A DNA stretch of 55,580 nucleotides from Emcibacter sp. (GCA_021647465.1 JAKIUQ010000015.1:1-55580), one strand, 5' to 3'. Positions 36,170-45,160 are shown, numbered from the stretch's first letter. The notes: generated from the letters alone by a model not told the origin. A program made the numbers and translations.

Positions 36170-36934
36170 TTAACGCGGCGCAAGTCGAATGGCCCCATCA
36201 AGGCGGATGACCTCGCCGTTGAGCATGGCATTCTCGCATATCTGCTCGCAGAGCTGCGCATATTCATCGGGCATACCAAGGCGGTTTGGGAAAGGCACGC
36301 TGGCCCCAAGGGAATCTTGAACTTCTTGCGGCAAACCTTTCATCATCGGCGTTAAGAACAGGCCCGGCGCGATGGTGCAGATGCGAATACCAAGTTTTGC
36401 AAGGTCACGGGCAATAGGCAATGTCATACCGACAATGCCGCCTTTGGAGGCTGAATAGGCCACTTGTCCGATTTGGCCATCCATGGCCGCGACCGAGGCC
36501 GTATTGACCACAACGCCTCTTTCCGCAGTGTCCAAAGGCTCTAGTCCTGCCATGCGGGCTGTGGTTAAACGGATGACATTAAAGGTGCCGATCAGATTGA
36601 CTTCGATGGTTTTTTTGAAACGGGCATAATCATGAGGCACATTTTCCCGTCCAACGGTTTTCTCGCCAATGGCAATGCCGGCACAGTTGATCAATATTCT
36701 GGCCTCCCCATGGGCGGCGGCACTGGTTTCGAGCGCACTCATGACATTTTCTTCCGAAGTCACATCAACATTTTCAAAGCGGCCTTTGATATCGGCGGCA
36801 ACCTGCGTCCCGCTTTCGCTGTTCATATCGAATATGGTGACTTTGGCACCAGCCTTGGCAAGCCTGCGTGCTGTTGCTTCGCCCAGTCCTGATGCGCCGC
36901 CGGTCACGATGGCTGATAATCCTTGTATGTCCAT
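36170..36934 (-). CDS. 3-hydroxyacyl-CoA dehydrogenase type-2-like SDR (HSD10 family)
   Basis: This is a 254-residue classical SDR. It has the NAD loop TGGASGLG (12-19) with D36-type acidic residue (VTIFDMNS), NCAG (~86-89), catalytic Ser in NTASVAAM and YSASK (Y-x-x-x-K) near 163-167. The C-terminal FPNRLGMPDEYAQL and LDGAIRLAPR match the HSD17B10-like bacterial enzymes that oxidise 3-hydroxy-2-methylacyl-CoA in isoleucine and branched fatty-acid breakdown. It is upstream of a terminator and carries palindromic and direct repeats in its promoter. A CoA-transferase pair is 2 kb away, consistent with acyl-CoA catabolism. Confidence 0.93.
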   Translation of the reverse strand: MDIQGLSAIVTGGASGLGEATARRLAKAGAKVTIFDMNSESGTQVAADIKGRFENVDVTSEENVMSALETSAAAHGEARILINCAGIAIGEKTVGRENVPHDYARFKKTIEVNLIGTFNVIRLTTARMAGLEPLDTAERGVVVNTASVAAMDGQIGQVAYSASKGGIVGMTLPIARDLAKLGIRICTIAPGLFLTPMMKGLPQEVQDSLGASVPFPNRLGMPDEYAQLCEQICENAMLNGEVIRLDGAIRLAPR

Positions 36935-36956
36935 TTATTTGCTCACTTCGGTTGTT

Positions 36957-37023
36957 TGTTACTGTTTGGTAACATATTTTCTCAAGGCCTGTCTACTATG
37001 GACTTGAAAATGTCTACTATGGA
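36957..37023. promoter_or_regulatory. Operator-like palindrome and 21-bp-spaced direct repeats upstream of the SDR
   Basis: TGTTAC-N6-GTAACA is a perfect palindrome at 36957-36974, 23 bp before the SDR start. TGTCTACTATGGA occurs twice, at 36990-37002 and 37011-37023, exactly 21 bp apart (two helical turns). The palindrome looks like a TetR-family operator, and the repeats could bind a second, head-to-tail factor. The sequence alone does not say which regulator. Confidence 0.5.
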
Positions 37024-37024
37024 T

Positions 37025-37903
37025 TTAAATCTTTTGTAGCTGACGGTTTTTCTTTGCCTCGCGCAGGGCAATATATAATGTTGATCCTGAAATAATGATG
37101 GCCCCCATGATGGTCCATTGATCAGGGATTTCGGCGAAAATAAGAAATCCTGCAAGGGCAATGAATATCAGCCGGACATACTCAAAGGGCGTTACAATCG
37201 TGGCTTCCCCGTAGCGATAGGCCTGCACCATGCAGACTTGCCCGATATAGGCGCTTAAACCCAAGGCTGCAATAAGACCTAACTGGAAGAGCGTTGGTGT
37301 CTGCCAATAGATTATGGTCGGGCCGATGCAGAGTAAAACGATAAATAGATTTCCATAAAAAACCATGGTGGTGGTTGAATGATCTCTGGTCATTTTTTTG
37401 GTAATTACGGCGATGACAGCCATACTTAAAGCAGCCGTGAGGGCAATGAGCTGAACCGCATTGGTGTCTATGCCGGGACGCAAGATAATTAAAATACCAA
37501 TAAAGCCGCATAGGGTGGCGATGATGCGGGGCAGGCGCACTTTTTCCGATAAAAATAAAGCCGCCAGTATCACCAAAAATAAAGGCTTGGTGAATTGCAA
37601 AGCGGTGACCTGCACCAGTGGTAAATGGACGATGGCATAAAAATTTCCCAGAACGATGATGCTTAAAATAAAAGAGCGTATTATAAGCAAACCCGGACGC
37701 GGCGATTTAAAAAGCGCGGGGCCAAGGCGCGCATTTAAAATTAAAATATATAAGAGCGAGAAGCCGCAGCGGATAAGAACAACCTGAAAACTGCCAAGGT
37801 CTTTGCCAATTATTCGGATCAAGAGCGCGGAAATGGTCATGGTAACGCAGGCGAGCAGGATAAAGCCGATACCAAACAGGTTATTGGTCTGGTCTCCCGT
37901 CAT
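37025..37903 (-). CDS. EamA/DMT-family transporter
   Basis: This 292-residue protein has ten predicted hydrophobic segments in two EamA repeats (RhaT/drug-metabolite superfamily). The first repeat starts GIGFILLACVTMTISALLIRI. The conserved end of repeat 1 is SEKVRLPRIIATLCGFIGILIILRPG, and the second repeat ends IFAEIPDQWTIMGAIIISGSTLYIALRE. It is an exporter of small metabolites; the substrate is unknown. AGGAAA precedes the ATG. The stop is next to the 21-bp-spaced repeats. Confidence 0.93.
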   Translation of the reverse strand: MTGDQTNNLFGIGFILLACVTMTISALLIRIIGKDLGSFQVVLIRCGFSLLYILILNARLGPALFKSPRPGLLIIRSFILSIIVLGNFYAIVHLPLVQVTALQFTKPLFLVILAALFLSEKVRLPRIIATLCGFIGILIILRPGIDTNAVQLIALTAALSMAVIAVITKKMTRDHSTTTMVFYGNLFIVLLCIGPTIIYWQTPTLFQLGLIAALGLSAYIGQVCMVQAYRYGEATIVTPFEYVRLIFIALAGFLIFAEIPDQWTIMGAIIISGSTLYIALREAKKNRQLQKI

Positions 37904-37952
37904 TGTTGTTTTCCTGTCATTTAAATGAGATCGCCCTTAAGGGGCGGCGCTT

Positions 37953-38906
37953 TTATTTTTTTGTTAGCCACTCCTTAAGACGCGCCGGAATTTCCGGATT
38001 GGGCAGGTCGGTTTTTTCCATCATGGCAAAGACAAAATTTTCAGCCAGAACTTCTTCCGGATGAATGATATAATTGGTATTTTTACCGATTGCTGTGAAG
38101 AAATCCTCAACGGATGCGGGGTTCAGTATTTGCGCCTTGCCCGCGGCGTCTGGATCCATCGTGCATTTGCCGTCACTGGCGGTGACTTTAAGCAGGCCGA
38201 AGCCGAAATGACCGCCAAATCCTCTTTCAATACCGGGGTCAAAGGCGGGCCTAGCTGCATGAAGAAAGGTCATGATCGCTGATGGCGTCCCATCAATGGA
38301 AACAGGCAGGTAATAGCCTTTTGCGGGCACATCAGGATTGGTTAATGTCATGGCGCTGATTTGTTCATTGGCCGTAAAGTCACAAGGCATAAAACCGATC
38401 AGGTTATAAAGGCTGTGATGGTTGTTCTTTTGCGCCCGCGTTAAAACATGAAATAATTCATGATAGAAGAGTTTTTCGGATAAAGGCTTATCAGTGACAG
38501 GTAATATAATCCCATTGCCGCGCGTATGGGGCAGGCCGCCCTCAACTTTGTTGTTGACCTTGATAAAGGTGATTTCTGCGGGCAAGAGATGCTGTATGGC
38601 GGCGAGCCGGTCTTCATTGGCCGCGATGAGTTCCAGAATCTGGGCCTTTTCCGCCTCTGTCCATTCAAGGATATTAGCGGCATATAAGGCTTTCAGATCT
38701 TGCGCCGTTTTGTCCGCCGTGACAGAGGATGTCCGAATGGCGATCTCTGCGGCAGACATACGGTTCATATAATTATCATCTGCGGTTAAAATTTCCTGAC
38801 CGCGCGTGATATCTGCAAATGTATATACCGTCGCCTCATTATCCGCAGCATATGCCAAATTCCCCAAGCCTGACATAAGCGCGATCAACAATATTATTTT
38901 CTTCAT
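37953..38906 (-). CDS. Secreted HExxH-motif putative metallopeptidase
   Basis: This is a 317-residue protein with a clear Sec signal peptide (MKKIILLIALMSGLGNLAYA, cleavage after A20). Residues 149-153 are HELFH, the HExxH zinc motif, inside FYHELFHVLTRAQ. A downstream glutamate-rich helix PEEVLAENF (E284, E285, E289) could supply the third ligand, which would make it a gluzincin-type enzyme. I do not recognise a named family. It may process periplasmic or extracellular protein. It lies between the DMT transporter and the CoA-transferase genes with no obvious functional link. Confidence 0.75.
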   Translation of the reverse strand: MKKIILLIALMSGLGNLAYAADNEATVYTFADITRGQEILTADDNYMNRMSAAEIAIRTSSVTADKTAQDLKALYAANILEWTEAEKAQILELIAANEDRLAAIQHLLPAEITFIKVNNKVEGGLPHTRGNGIILPVTDKPLSEKLFYHELFHVLTRAQKNNHHSLYNLIGFMPCDFTANEQISAMTLTNPDVPAKGYYLPVSIDGTPSAIMTFLHAARPAFDPGIERGFGGHFGFGLLKVTASDGKCTMDPDAAGKAQILNPASVEDFFTAIGKNTNYIIHPEEVLAENFVFAMMEKTDLPNPEIPARLKEWLTKK

Positions 38907-38985
38907 TAATATTATCCCTAAATTTTATCATATAATCTTCTGTTCTGCGCCGTTTTGGCCTTCGCACATCAGGCAGGCTTGATGG

Positions 38986-39630
38986 CTAAGACAGCCCCTC
39001 AGCCACATTGAAATTGGCTTCTGTTCTTTGCCTTGCCTCGTCCACTGTTACGCCCTGGGCCAATTCTGTGAGGGTTGCGCCATTATCATCAATGGTGAAG
39101 ACACCAACGTCAGAGATGATCATATCAACCACGCCCACACCCGTTAGCGGCAATGTGCATTCGGATAAGAATTTGGCGCTGCCGTCCCGGGCGTTATGAT
39201 CCATGATGACCACGACTTTTTTAACGCCGGCCACCAAATCCATGGCCCCGCCCATGCCCTTGACCATTTTGCCGGGGATCATCCAGTTGGCAAGGTCGCC
39301 ATTTTCCGCAACCTGCATGGCACCAAGGATGCTGAGCGCAATATGACCGCCCCTGATCATGCCAAAGCTATCGGCTGAGGAGAAATAGCTGGTGCTGTCA
39401 AGTTCGGTGATGGTCTGCTTGCCCGCATTGATCAGGTCGGGATCGATTTCGTCCTCAGTGGGGAAGGGGCCCATGCCAAGCATGCCATTCTCACTTTGCA
39501 GGGTGACGCTGATACCCTCTGGGATAAAATTGGCCACCAATGTGGGGATGCCGATGCCGAGGTTCACATAAAAACCATCGCGCAATTCCTGGGCCGCGCG
39601 CCGGGCCATGTCTTCTCTTGTCCAGGCCAT
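38986..39630 (-). CDS. scoB: 3-oxoacid CoA-transferase subunit B
   Basis: This is a 214-residue subunit with the catalytic glutamate in LQSENGMLGMGPFP (~47-60). Further family features are GKQTITELDSTSYFSSADSFGMIRGGH and KMVKGMGGAMDLV. It forms succinyl-CoA:3-ketoacid CoA-transferase with subunit A, moving CoA from succinyl-CoA to acetoacetate or a related 3-oxoacid. It starts 2 bp after the scoA stop, with AGGAG inside scoA. Substrate preference (acetoacetate versus 3-oxoadipate) cannot be told from sequence by eye. Confidence 0.94.
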   Translation of the reverse strand: MAWTREDMARRAAQELRDGFYVNLGIGIPTLVANFIPEGISVTLQSENGMLGMGPFPTEDEIDPDLINAGKQTITELDSTSYFSSADSFGMIRGGHIALSILGAMQVAENGDLANWMIPGKMVKGMGGAMDLVAGVKKVVVIMDHNARDGSAKFLSECTLPLTGVGVVDMIISDVGVFTIDDNGATLTELAQGVTVDEARQRTEANFNVAEGLS

Positions 39631-39632
39631 GA

Positions 39633-40337
39633 TTATTCTCCTTGCTTGCGGGTGGTGCGATGCTCAATACGTTTTTCCAAATCCTTTGACTGGATGATAC
39701 GCTGAACAAAAATGCCGGGGGTGTGGATTTGGTCTGGGTCAAGTTCGCCAATTTCGACCAATTCTTCGACCTCTGCAATGGTGATTCTTCCTGCGGTGGC
39801 CATCATGGGGTTGAAATTACGGGCGGTTTTGCGGAAAATAAGATTACCTTCCTTATCGCCTTTCCATGCCTTGACCAGTGATACATCCGCGATGAGGCCC
39901 GTTTCCAGAATATATGTCTCGCCGTTGAAATCTTTATGTTCCTTGCCCTCGGCAATCAATGTGCCAACGCCCGTTTTGGTGTAAAAGCCCGGAATGCCTG
40001 CGCCGCCGGCGCGAATGCGCTCGGCCAGTGTGCCTTGGGGGTTGAACTCAAGTTCCAGCTCCTTGGCCAGATATTGACGTTCAAATTCCTTGTTTTCACC
40101 CACATAGGATGACACCATTTTCTTGATCTGCCGGGTTTGCAGCAAAAGCCCCAAGCCAAAATCATCGATACCCGCATTATTGCTGATGGCGGTGATATTC
40201 TGGATGCCGCTATCACGAAGGGCCGTGATCAGATTTTCCGGGATGCCGCATAGGCCGAACCCGCCCGCCATGATGGTCATGCCGTCAAACAAAACCCCTT
40301 CTAATGCGGATGTTGCCTCTGGATATGGTTTTTTCAT
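39633..40337 (-). CDS. scoA: 3-oxoacid CoA-transferase subunit A
   Basis: This is a 234-residue subunit A with the oxyanion/CoA-binding loop MAGGFGLCGIPENLI (~22-36). Further on are GTLAERIRAGGAGIPGFYTKTGVGT and IFRKTARNFNPMMATAGRI, all characteristic of SCOT-type CoA-transferases. It is the first gene of the scoAB pair, divergent from the IalB-family gene across a 220-bp region. It works with subunit B in ketone-body or 3-oxoacid activation. Confidence 0.95.
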   Translation of the reverse strand: MKKPYPEATSALEGVLFDGMTIMAGGFGLCGIPENLITALRDSGIQNITAISNNAGIDDFGLGLLLQTRQIKKMVSSYVGENKEFERQYLAKELELEFNPQGTLAERIRAGGAGIPGFYTKTGVGTLIAEGKEHKDFNGETYILETGLIADVSLVKAWKGDKEGNLIFRKTARNFNPMMATAGRITIAEVEELVEIGELDPDQIHTPGIFVQRIIQSKDLEKRIEHRTTRKQGE

Positions 40338-40557
40338 ATTGGTCTCACTCCTGAATAAAAGCTGTCTGAATGCAGAAGTTCTACCCCATATGCCAGATAC
40401 AAAGCAACCAGCACTTTAGTGTTGATGATATTATTTTAATATTTCGCCGTGCCTCATTTAACGCGCCACTAATAAATATTATCACCCTTGCCTTGAAGCT
40501 GCCGCATGATTTTGTTAGTGTGCAGCGTAATATTTAATGTTTTTTTGAGGTTGCCAG

Positions 40558-41076
40558 TTGAAAAGAGTTTTTTGCCTGTTTTTATCTTCCCTGATGGGGG
40601 TTGTTTTCACCACGAATCTTGCTTTGGCGGATAGTCGTCAATTGCTGGGGACCTATCGGGACTGGGATGCTTTTATGTTGAAAAAAAACAACGGGGAAAA
40701 GGTCTGTTATATGATCTCAATCCCAAAATCATCTCATCCGAAAAGCCTCAAACATGGCAATCCTTTTCTGACCGTATCCCATAAACCGGCCCGGAAAATT
40801 CAAAATGAAGTTAATTTTGTTGTCGGTTATAATTTCAAGAGAAATTCACGGGTCACCATGAAAGTGGACAAACGCAAAACGTATCGCCTGTTCACAGAGG
40901 GCGACGGGGCGTGGGGCGATGACGTTAAAAGTGACAATGCCATGACGCAATCTATGAAACGGGGCAGCAATCTTGTCATGAGCGGCGCAAGCGGGCGCGG
41001 CAATGCCACCAGTTACCGTTTTTCACTTTCGGGCTTTACGGCGGCCCATAACGCGATTACAAAGGCCTGTAGATAA
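40558..41076 (+). CDS. Invasion-associated locus B (IalB) family protein
   Basis: This is a 172-residue secreted protein starting at TTG 40558, with GAGG 7 nt upstream. The signal peptide is followed by the mature domain (LLGTYRDWDAF). The IalB hallmarks are CYMISIPK, the basic loop around VVGYNFKRNSRVTMKVD and a C-terminal AITKACR whose Cys would pair with the first. The family is widespread in free-living alphaproteobacteria, so the name does not imply pathogenicity. The role is unknown. It is followed by a hairpin and rlmN in the same direction. Confidence 0.9.
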   Translation: MKRVFCLFLSSLMGVVFTTNLALADSRQLLGTYRDWDAFMLKKNNGEKVCYMISIPKSSHPKSLKHGNPFLTVSHKPARKIQNEVNFVVGYNFKRNSRVTMKVDKRKTYRLFTEGDGAWGDDVKSDNAMTQSMKRGSNLVMSGASGRGNATSYRFSLSGFTAAHNAITKACR

Positions 41077-41082
41077 AATATT

Positions 41083-41108
41083 CCCCCAAAAAGCTAGTTT
41101 TTAGGGGG
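41083..41108 (+). repeat. Hairpin in the rlmN leader
   Basis: CCCCC-AAAAA ... TTTTT-A-GGGGG forms a 10-bp stem with a one-base bulge and GCTAG loop, about 17 nt before the rlmN ATG. There is no following T-tract. It could attenuate read-through from the IalB gene or occlude translation of rlmN. Confidence 0.55.
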
Positions 41109-41124
41109 TGAAGGCTTTTAAAAA

Positions 41125-42306
41125 ATGCGAACATTACCTCTGGGAACAGAACCGACTGTTGTAAATCGCCCTGCACTTGATGTGGAGAGAACGATGGTTG
41201 GGCTTGACCGGTCAGAAATCATGGATCGCCTGCGCCGCATCGGCATTCCCGAAAAACAAATCAAAATGCGCACAACGCAAGTCTGGCACTGGGTTTATTA
41301 CCGGGGCGTGAAAAGCTTTGATGAGATGCTTAATGTGTCCAGGGATATGCGCGAAAAACTTGAGGATAACTTTACCATTGGCCGCCCTGAAATTATTGAA
41401 GCTTTGGTCTCCAAAGATGGCACCCGTAAATGGCTGATGAAATTTCCAGACGGCAATGAGGTGGAAACGGTCTTCATTCCCGATGAAACAAGAGACCGCG
41501 GAACCCTGTGCGTGTCATCACAGGTCGGCTGTACGCTGACCTGTAAATTCTGCCATACCGGCACGCAGCGACTGGTGCGTAATTTGACCCCTGCGGAAAT
41601 TGTCATGCAGTTTCTGGTGGCGCGGGATCATTTGGGGGAATGGCCCACGCCGTCTGAGGGCAGGGTGCTGTCCAGTGTGGTTATGATGGGTATGGGCGAG
41701 CCGCTGTATAATTTCGACAATGTAAAAAAAGCTCTTAAAATCATCATGGATGAACAGGGTATCAGCCTGTCGCGCCGGCGGATTACCTTATCGACGTCGG
41801 GTGTTGTGCCGGAAATGAAACGTTGCGGCGAGGAGCTGGGGGTTAATCTGGCGGTTTCGCTGCATGCGGTGAATAACGCTGTGCGCGACGAGATTATGCC
41901 CATCAACAAAAAATACCCGTTGGAAGAATTGCTCGCCGCCTGCCGGGATTATCCGGGGGCCAAGGCATCCCGGCGGATTACATTTGAATATGTTATGCTG
42001 AAAGATATAAATGACAGCGATGAAGACGCCCGAAATCTTGTCCGGCTGCTGAGAGAATATGATATTCATGGCAAGGTAAATCTTATCCCGTTTAATCCGT
42101 GGCCGGGATCCGATTATCAGCGTTCCGATGAGGAACAAATCAAGAAATTTTCGACTTATGTTTTTGATGCGGGAATTTCAGCGCCCATTCGCGCGCCGCG
42201 CGGGGAGGATATTCTGGCGGCTTGCGGGCAATTAAAATCTGAATCAGAAAAAATGCGCAAAAGTGAACTTTTAAAACAACAGAAACAGGGTAAAATTTTC
42301 TCATGA
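41125..42306 (+). CDS. rlmN: Dual-specificity 23S rRNA/tRNA adenine-C2 methyltransferase RlmN
   Basis: This is a 393-residue radical-SAM enzyme with CTLTCKFC (C136, C140, C143) ligating the [4Fe-4S] cluster. It has the SAM-binding MGMGEPLYNFDNV region, and the C-terminal PRGEDILAACGQL whose Cys is the methyl-carrying residue. It methylates C2 of A2503 in 23S rRNA and A37 in some tRNAs. The stop overlaps the start of nsrR (TCATGA), so the NO sensor is translated from the same message. Confidence 0.96.
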   Translation: MRTLPLGTEPTVVNRPALDVERTMVGLDRSEIMDRLRRIGIPEKQIKMRTTQVWHWVYYRGVKSFDEMLNVSRDMREKLEDNFTIGRPEIIEALVSKDGTRKWLMKFPDGNEVETVFIPDETRDRGTLCVSSQVGCTLTCKFCHTGTQRLVRNLTPAEIVMQFLVARDHLGEWPTPSEGRVLSSVVMMGMGEPLYNFDNVKKALKIIMDEQGISLSRRRITLSTSGVVPEMKRCGEELGVNLAVSLHAVNNAVRDEIMPINKKYPLEELLAACRDYPGAKASRRITFEYVMLKDINDSDEDARNLVRLLREYDIHGKVNLIPFNPWPGSDYQRSDEEQIKKFSTYVFDAGISAPIRAPRGEDILAACGQLKSESEKMRKSELLKQQKQGKIFS

Positions 42307-42734
42307 AACTGACGTCTTTCACCGATTATTCAATAAGGCTGATGATGTATGTTGCGGTCAGAAACGACAGGCTGGTTTCAATTCGGGAAGTGTCAGAAGT
42401 TTTTGGTATTTCCCGAAATCATTTAATGAAAATCGTTCACAGTCTTGGAAAAGAGGGTTTTCTGGAAACGGTCAGGGGAAAAAACGGCGGTTTTCGCCTT
42501 GGCATGCCCGCCAAACAAGTCAACCTAGGCAAATTAATCCGCTATACTGAAGAAGATTTAAATGTCGTAGAATGTTTTGACGATAATAACAATAATTGTA
42601 AAATCATTGAACGCTGCATGCTCGCCGGCGTATTGCAAATGGCTTTAAATTCATTTTTTGATATTCTGGATAGCCATTATCTGGACGACCTTATTGTGGG
42701 ATTAAACTTTCCAGAGTTCATTACTAAAGAGTAG
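42303..42734 (+). CDS. nsrR: Rrf2-family NO-sensing repressor NsrR
   Basis: This is a 143-residue winged-helix regulator. The helix-turn-helix is SIREVSEVFGISRNHLMKIVHSLGK. The cluster ligands are C91, C99 and C105 (VECF, NCKI, ERCML), and D8 (FTDYSIR) matches the fourth ligand known in NsrR. The RGKNGGF wing and the C-terminal ALNSFFDILDSHYLDDL also fit NsrR rather than IscR. It should repress NO-detoxification genes until NO destroys the [4Fe-4S] cluster. A matching operator-like site lies before norC at 47403. The start overlaps rlmN by 4 bp. Confidence 0.9.
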   Translation: MKLTSFTDYSIRLMMYVAVRNDRLVSIREVSEVFGISRNHLMKIVHSLGKEGFLETVRGKNGGFRLGMPAKQVNLGKLIRYTEEDLNVVECFDDNNNNCKIIERCMLAGVLQMALNSFFDILDSHYLDDLIVGLNFPEFITKE

Positions 42735-42766
42735 CGAAGACCATAAGGGTAAATTAAAAACTTAAT

Positions 42767-43867
42767 TTAGCAATGAAGCCATTTTTTGATTTCAGCGGTC
42801 ACGCGCCCAGCCGTTTTGCCGTCCCAAAGATCAGGTTTCGTGCCGGATCGCCATTTGCCCGCAAGCACGAGATCGACATTTTCTTGTAAATCATCAATGT
42901 CGACGAGTTTATTTGTGCCTTCGGTTACCGTAATGGGCCGTTCCGTATTTTCACGTAAGGTAAGACAGGGAATATTGAGGTAGGTTGTTTCTTCCTGAAT
43001 GCCGCCAGAGTCTGTGATAATAAGCTTTGCAGATTTCACCAGGCTCATAAATGGTACGTAGCTTACGGGTTCCACCAATTTCAGATTTTCAGTGGACTGA
43101 ATATTTTCCCACAGACTATGTGTTTGCAGGCTGTTCTTTGTGCGGGGATGAACCGCAAAAATAAGGGGTATTTTTTGTGCGGTAATTTTTAGTTGGCTCA
43201 CCAGACTGTTCAATGTATCAAACTCATCCACATTTGAAGGCCTGTGCAGGGTGACGACGCCGTAATTTCCAATCTCCAAACCGTATTTTTCAGGCGATTT
43301 TTCGGCTTCGATTTTATCTCTCAGAAGTTCAAACGAATCCATCATGATATTGCCGACACGAACGATACGGGATTCTGGATGTCCCTCATTTCGAAGGTTT
43401 TCATCCGCATCAGCAGAGGGGGTCCACAGGGTATCGCATATGGCGTCTGTCACCAGCCGATTGATTTCCTCTGGCATGCGTCTGTCACCGCTTCTTAAGC
43501 CGGCTTCCAGATGAGCCACCGGAATATGTAATTTTGTGGCGACTTGCGAACAGGCGGCGGTCGGATTTACATCACCAACAACCACAAGAAAGTCCGGGCG
43601 CTCAACCTCTTGCACGATCTTTTCATATTTGATCATCACATTGCCGATTTGATGGGCGTGTGATCCGCTGCCAATACCCAAATGAAAATGAGGCTCCGGC
43701 AGCATCAAATCTTCAAAAATACTATCGGACATATTGGCATCATAATGTTGCCCGGTATGGATAATACGCACCTCGCACCAGTCTGCTTTATTCAAAGCAT
43801 GATAAAGCGGGGCGATTTTCATAAAATTTGGCCGTGCAGCCGCAATAAGATGGATGATTTTTTTCAT
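42767..43867 (-). CDS. wecB: UDP-N-acetylglucosamine 2-epimerase (non-hydrolysing)
   Basis: This is a 366-residue GT-B fold epimerase. Typical motifs are present: IAAARPNFMKIAPL, THRP-like GVVTLHRPSNVD, HLEAGLRSGDRRMPEEINR, and ITDSGGIQEETTYLNIPCLTLRENTERPIT. It makes UDP-ManNAc for surface-polysaccharide synthesis. The gene directly follows the exosortase-A-type O-ligase (3 bp gap). An AT-rich inverted repeat TAAATTAA/TTAATTTA (42750-42769) sits at its 3' end. Confidence 0.95.
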   Translation of the reverse strand: MKKIIHLIAAARPNFMKIAPLYHALNKADWCEVRIIHTGQHYDANMSDSIFEDLMLPEPHFHLGIGSGSHAHQIGNVMIKYEKIVQEVERPDFLVVVGDVNPTAACSQVATKLHIPVAHLEAGLRSGDRRMPEEINRLVTDAICDTLWTPSADADENLRNEGHPESRIVRVGNIMMDSFELLRDKIEAEKSPEKYGLEIGNYGVVTLHRPSNVDEFDTLNSLVSQLKITAQKIPLIFAVHPRTKNSLQTHSLWENIQSTENLKLVEPVSYVPFMSLVKSAKLIITDSGGIQEETTYLNIPCLTLRENTERPITVTEGTNKLVDIDDLQENVDLVLAGKWRSGTKPDLWDGKTAGRVTAEIKKWLHC

Positions 43868-43870
43868 TAA

Positions 43871-45157
43871 TTATGTCCGTGTGGGCGATTGGTTGTTGGT
43901 TTCAGTTACCGGTTTGGCCAATTCTATTTTTACGTGGCTGATCAATAACACGATGAAGGCTAATATATAATAATATAAATCAATATAGGCCACATTAATC
44001 GTCAGCCCATTAAACGCAAAGCCTGCGATACTGATTTGACTATAGGTGAGAAGAGAGGCGGCCCATTTTAAATCCTCCCGTTTTTGAGCTTGCTTGGCTA
44101 CTCTTTGGGCAGAAACTATCGCCGTAATCATAAGTAAAAAGAAGAGAAATATACCTAGATAACCTTGCTCTTCCAAGACTTGGAAATAAATGCTATGGGC
44201 CGAGCGATTAGCATCAATGCCCGCCATATATTTTTGATAAAAGGGTTGATAAAAACGGGCATTAAAACCGTTACCGATCACGGGGCTTTCAAAGGATAAT
44301 TGTACGGCGTATTTCCACTGGAGTATTCTGGTTGAAGCTGACTGATCCTGCTCATAAGTTTGAATGGTTTGCATGCGGCCTTTCCAGGATTCCGGCATGA
44401 AAGCCAAAACTGAAATACTGCCAATAACAATCAAGCTACCGATTAATATCTTATGCTTAGTCCTAACGAATAATACTAATGTACTTCCAATTATGCCAAC
44501 GAGCCCCCCGCGTGACTGGGTTCCTAAAATAGTTATAAAGGATAAAAACGTGCTCCCATAAATACCTAAGCGAAAGATTTTTTTGTCAAGCAAGTCTTTC
44601 ATGGCGAACATAAGGGGAATGACCATCAACATGGCGAGAGAGACCCCGTTATTATCACCCCAGGCGGTTCCTGGCGCTCCCCATATTCTTGCACCGCCGC
44701 CGGTCAAGATAGTAAACATGCCGCCTTTAACGCCGGTGAACCCAACAGCAAAAATAAAAACCCACAGGCCGGCTATTATCCAGTGCCGACTGTTTAAAAA
44801 AAGCAACATGAATAAAATAAATAACATGGTTTTTGTAAAATCAAGCCATTTCTCAAACGACAAGTCATAGGATATTGAGAAGGCTGTTGATAAACATGTT
44901 AGCAAATAAAAGATGAGCATTATAACGACAATTGGATGAAAAAGTGCTTTCTTTGCCTGTTTAAAATTAATCACAACACTAATCAATGTTGCCCCGGCGA
45001 TGGTATCCAGGATAGGCATGGAATAAATCCAGCCAAAGGATTCTTTATGGGGGTTCATGATGGATAACCACAACCACCCTAAAATTCCAATTTGAGGTTT
45101 TCTTAGGGTGGCAATCACGATGCAAACTATTGCAAAAAAAATGAAAATATCACGCAT
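43871..45157 (-). CDS. O-antigen ligase-like, exosortase-A-associated O-glycosylation ligase
   Basis: This is a 428-residue membrane protein with about ten to twelve hydrophobic segments. It opens with a start typical of the exosortase-A-associated ligase branch (RKPQIGILGWLWLSIMNPHKESFGW). The large periplasmic loop contains RGGLVG and the Wzy_C-type H loop near ANRSAHSIYFQVLEEQGYLG. It would transfer polymer or oligosaccharide to a lipid or protein acceptor outside the inner membrane. It forms an operon with wecB and a small membrane protein upstream. No exosortase or PEP-CTERM gene is in the window. Confidence 0.9.
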   Translation of the reverse strand: MRDIFIFFAIVCIVIATLRKPQIGILGWLWLSIMNPHKESFGWIYSMPILDTIAGATLISVVINFKQAKKALFHPIVVIMLIFYLLTCLSTAFSISYDLSFEKWLDFTKTMLFILFMLLFLNSRHWIIAGLWVFIFAVGFTGVKGGMFTILTGGGARIWGAPGTAWGDNNGVSLAMLMVIPLMFAMKDLLDKKIFRLGIYGSTFLSFITILGTQSRGGLVGIIGSTLVLFVRTKHKILIGSLIVIGSISVLAFMPESWKGRMQTIQTYEQDQSASTRILQWKYAVQLSFESPVIGNGFNARFYQPFYQKYMAGIDANRSAHSIYFQVLEEQGYLGIFLFFLLMITAIVSAQRVAKQAQKREDLKWAASLLTYSQISIAGFAFNGLTINVAYIDLYYYILAFIVLLISHVKIELAKPVTETNNQSPTRT

Positions 45158-45160
45158 GGG

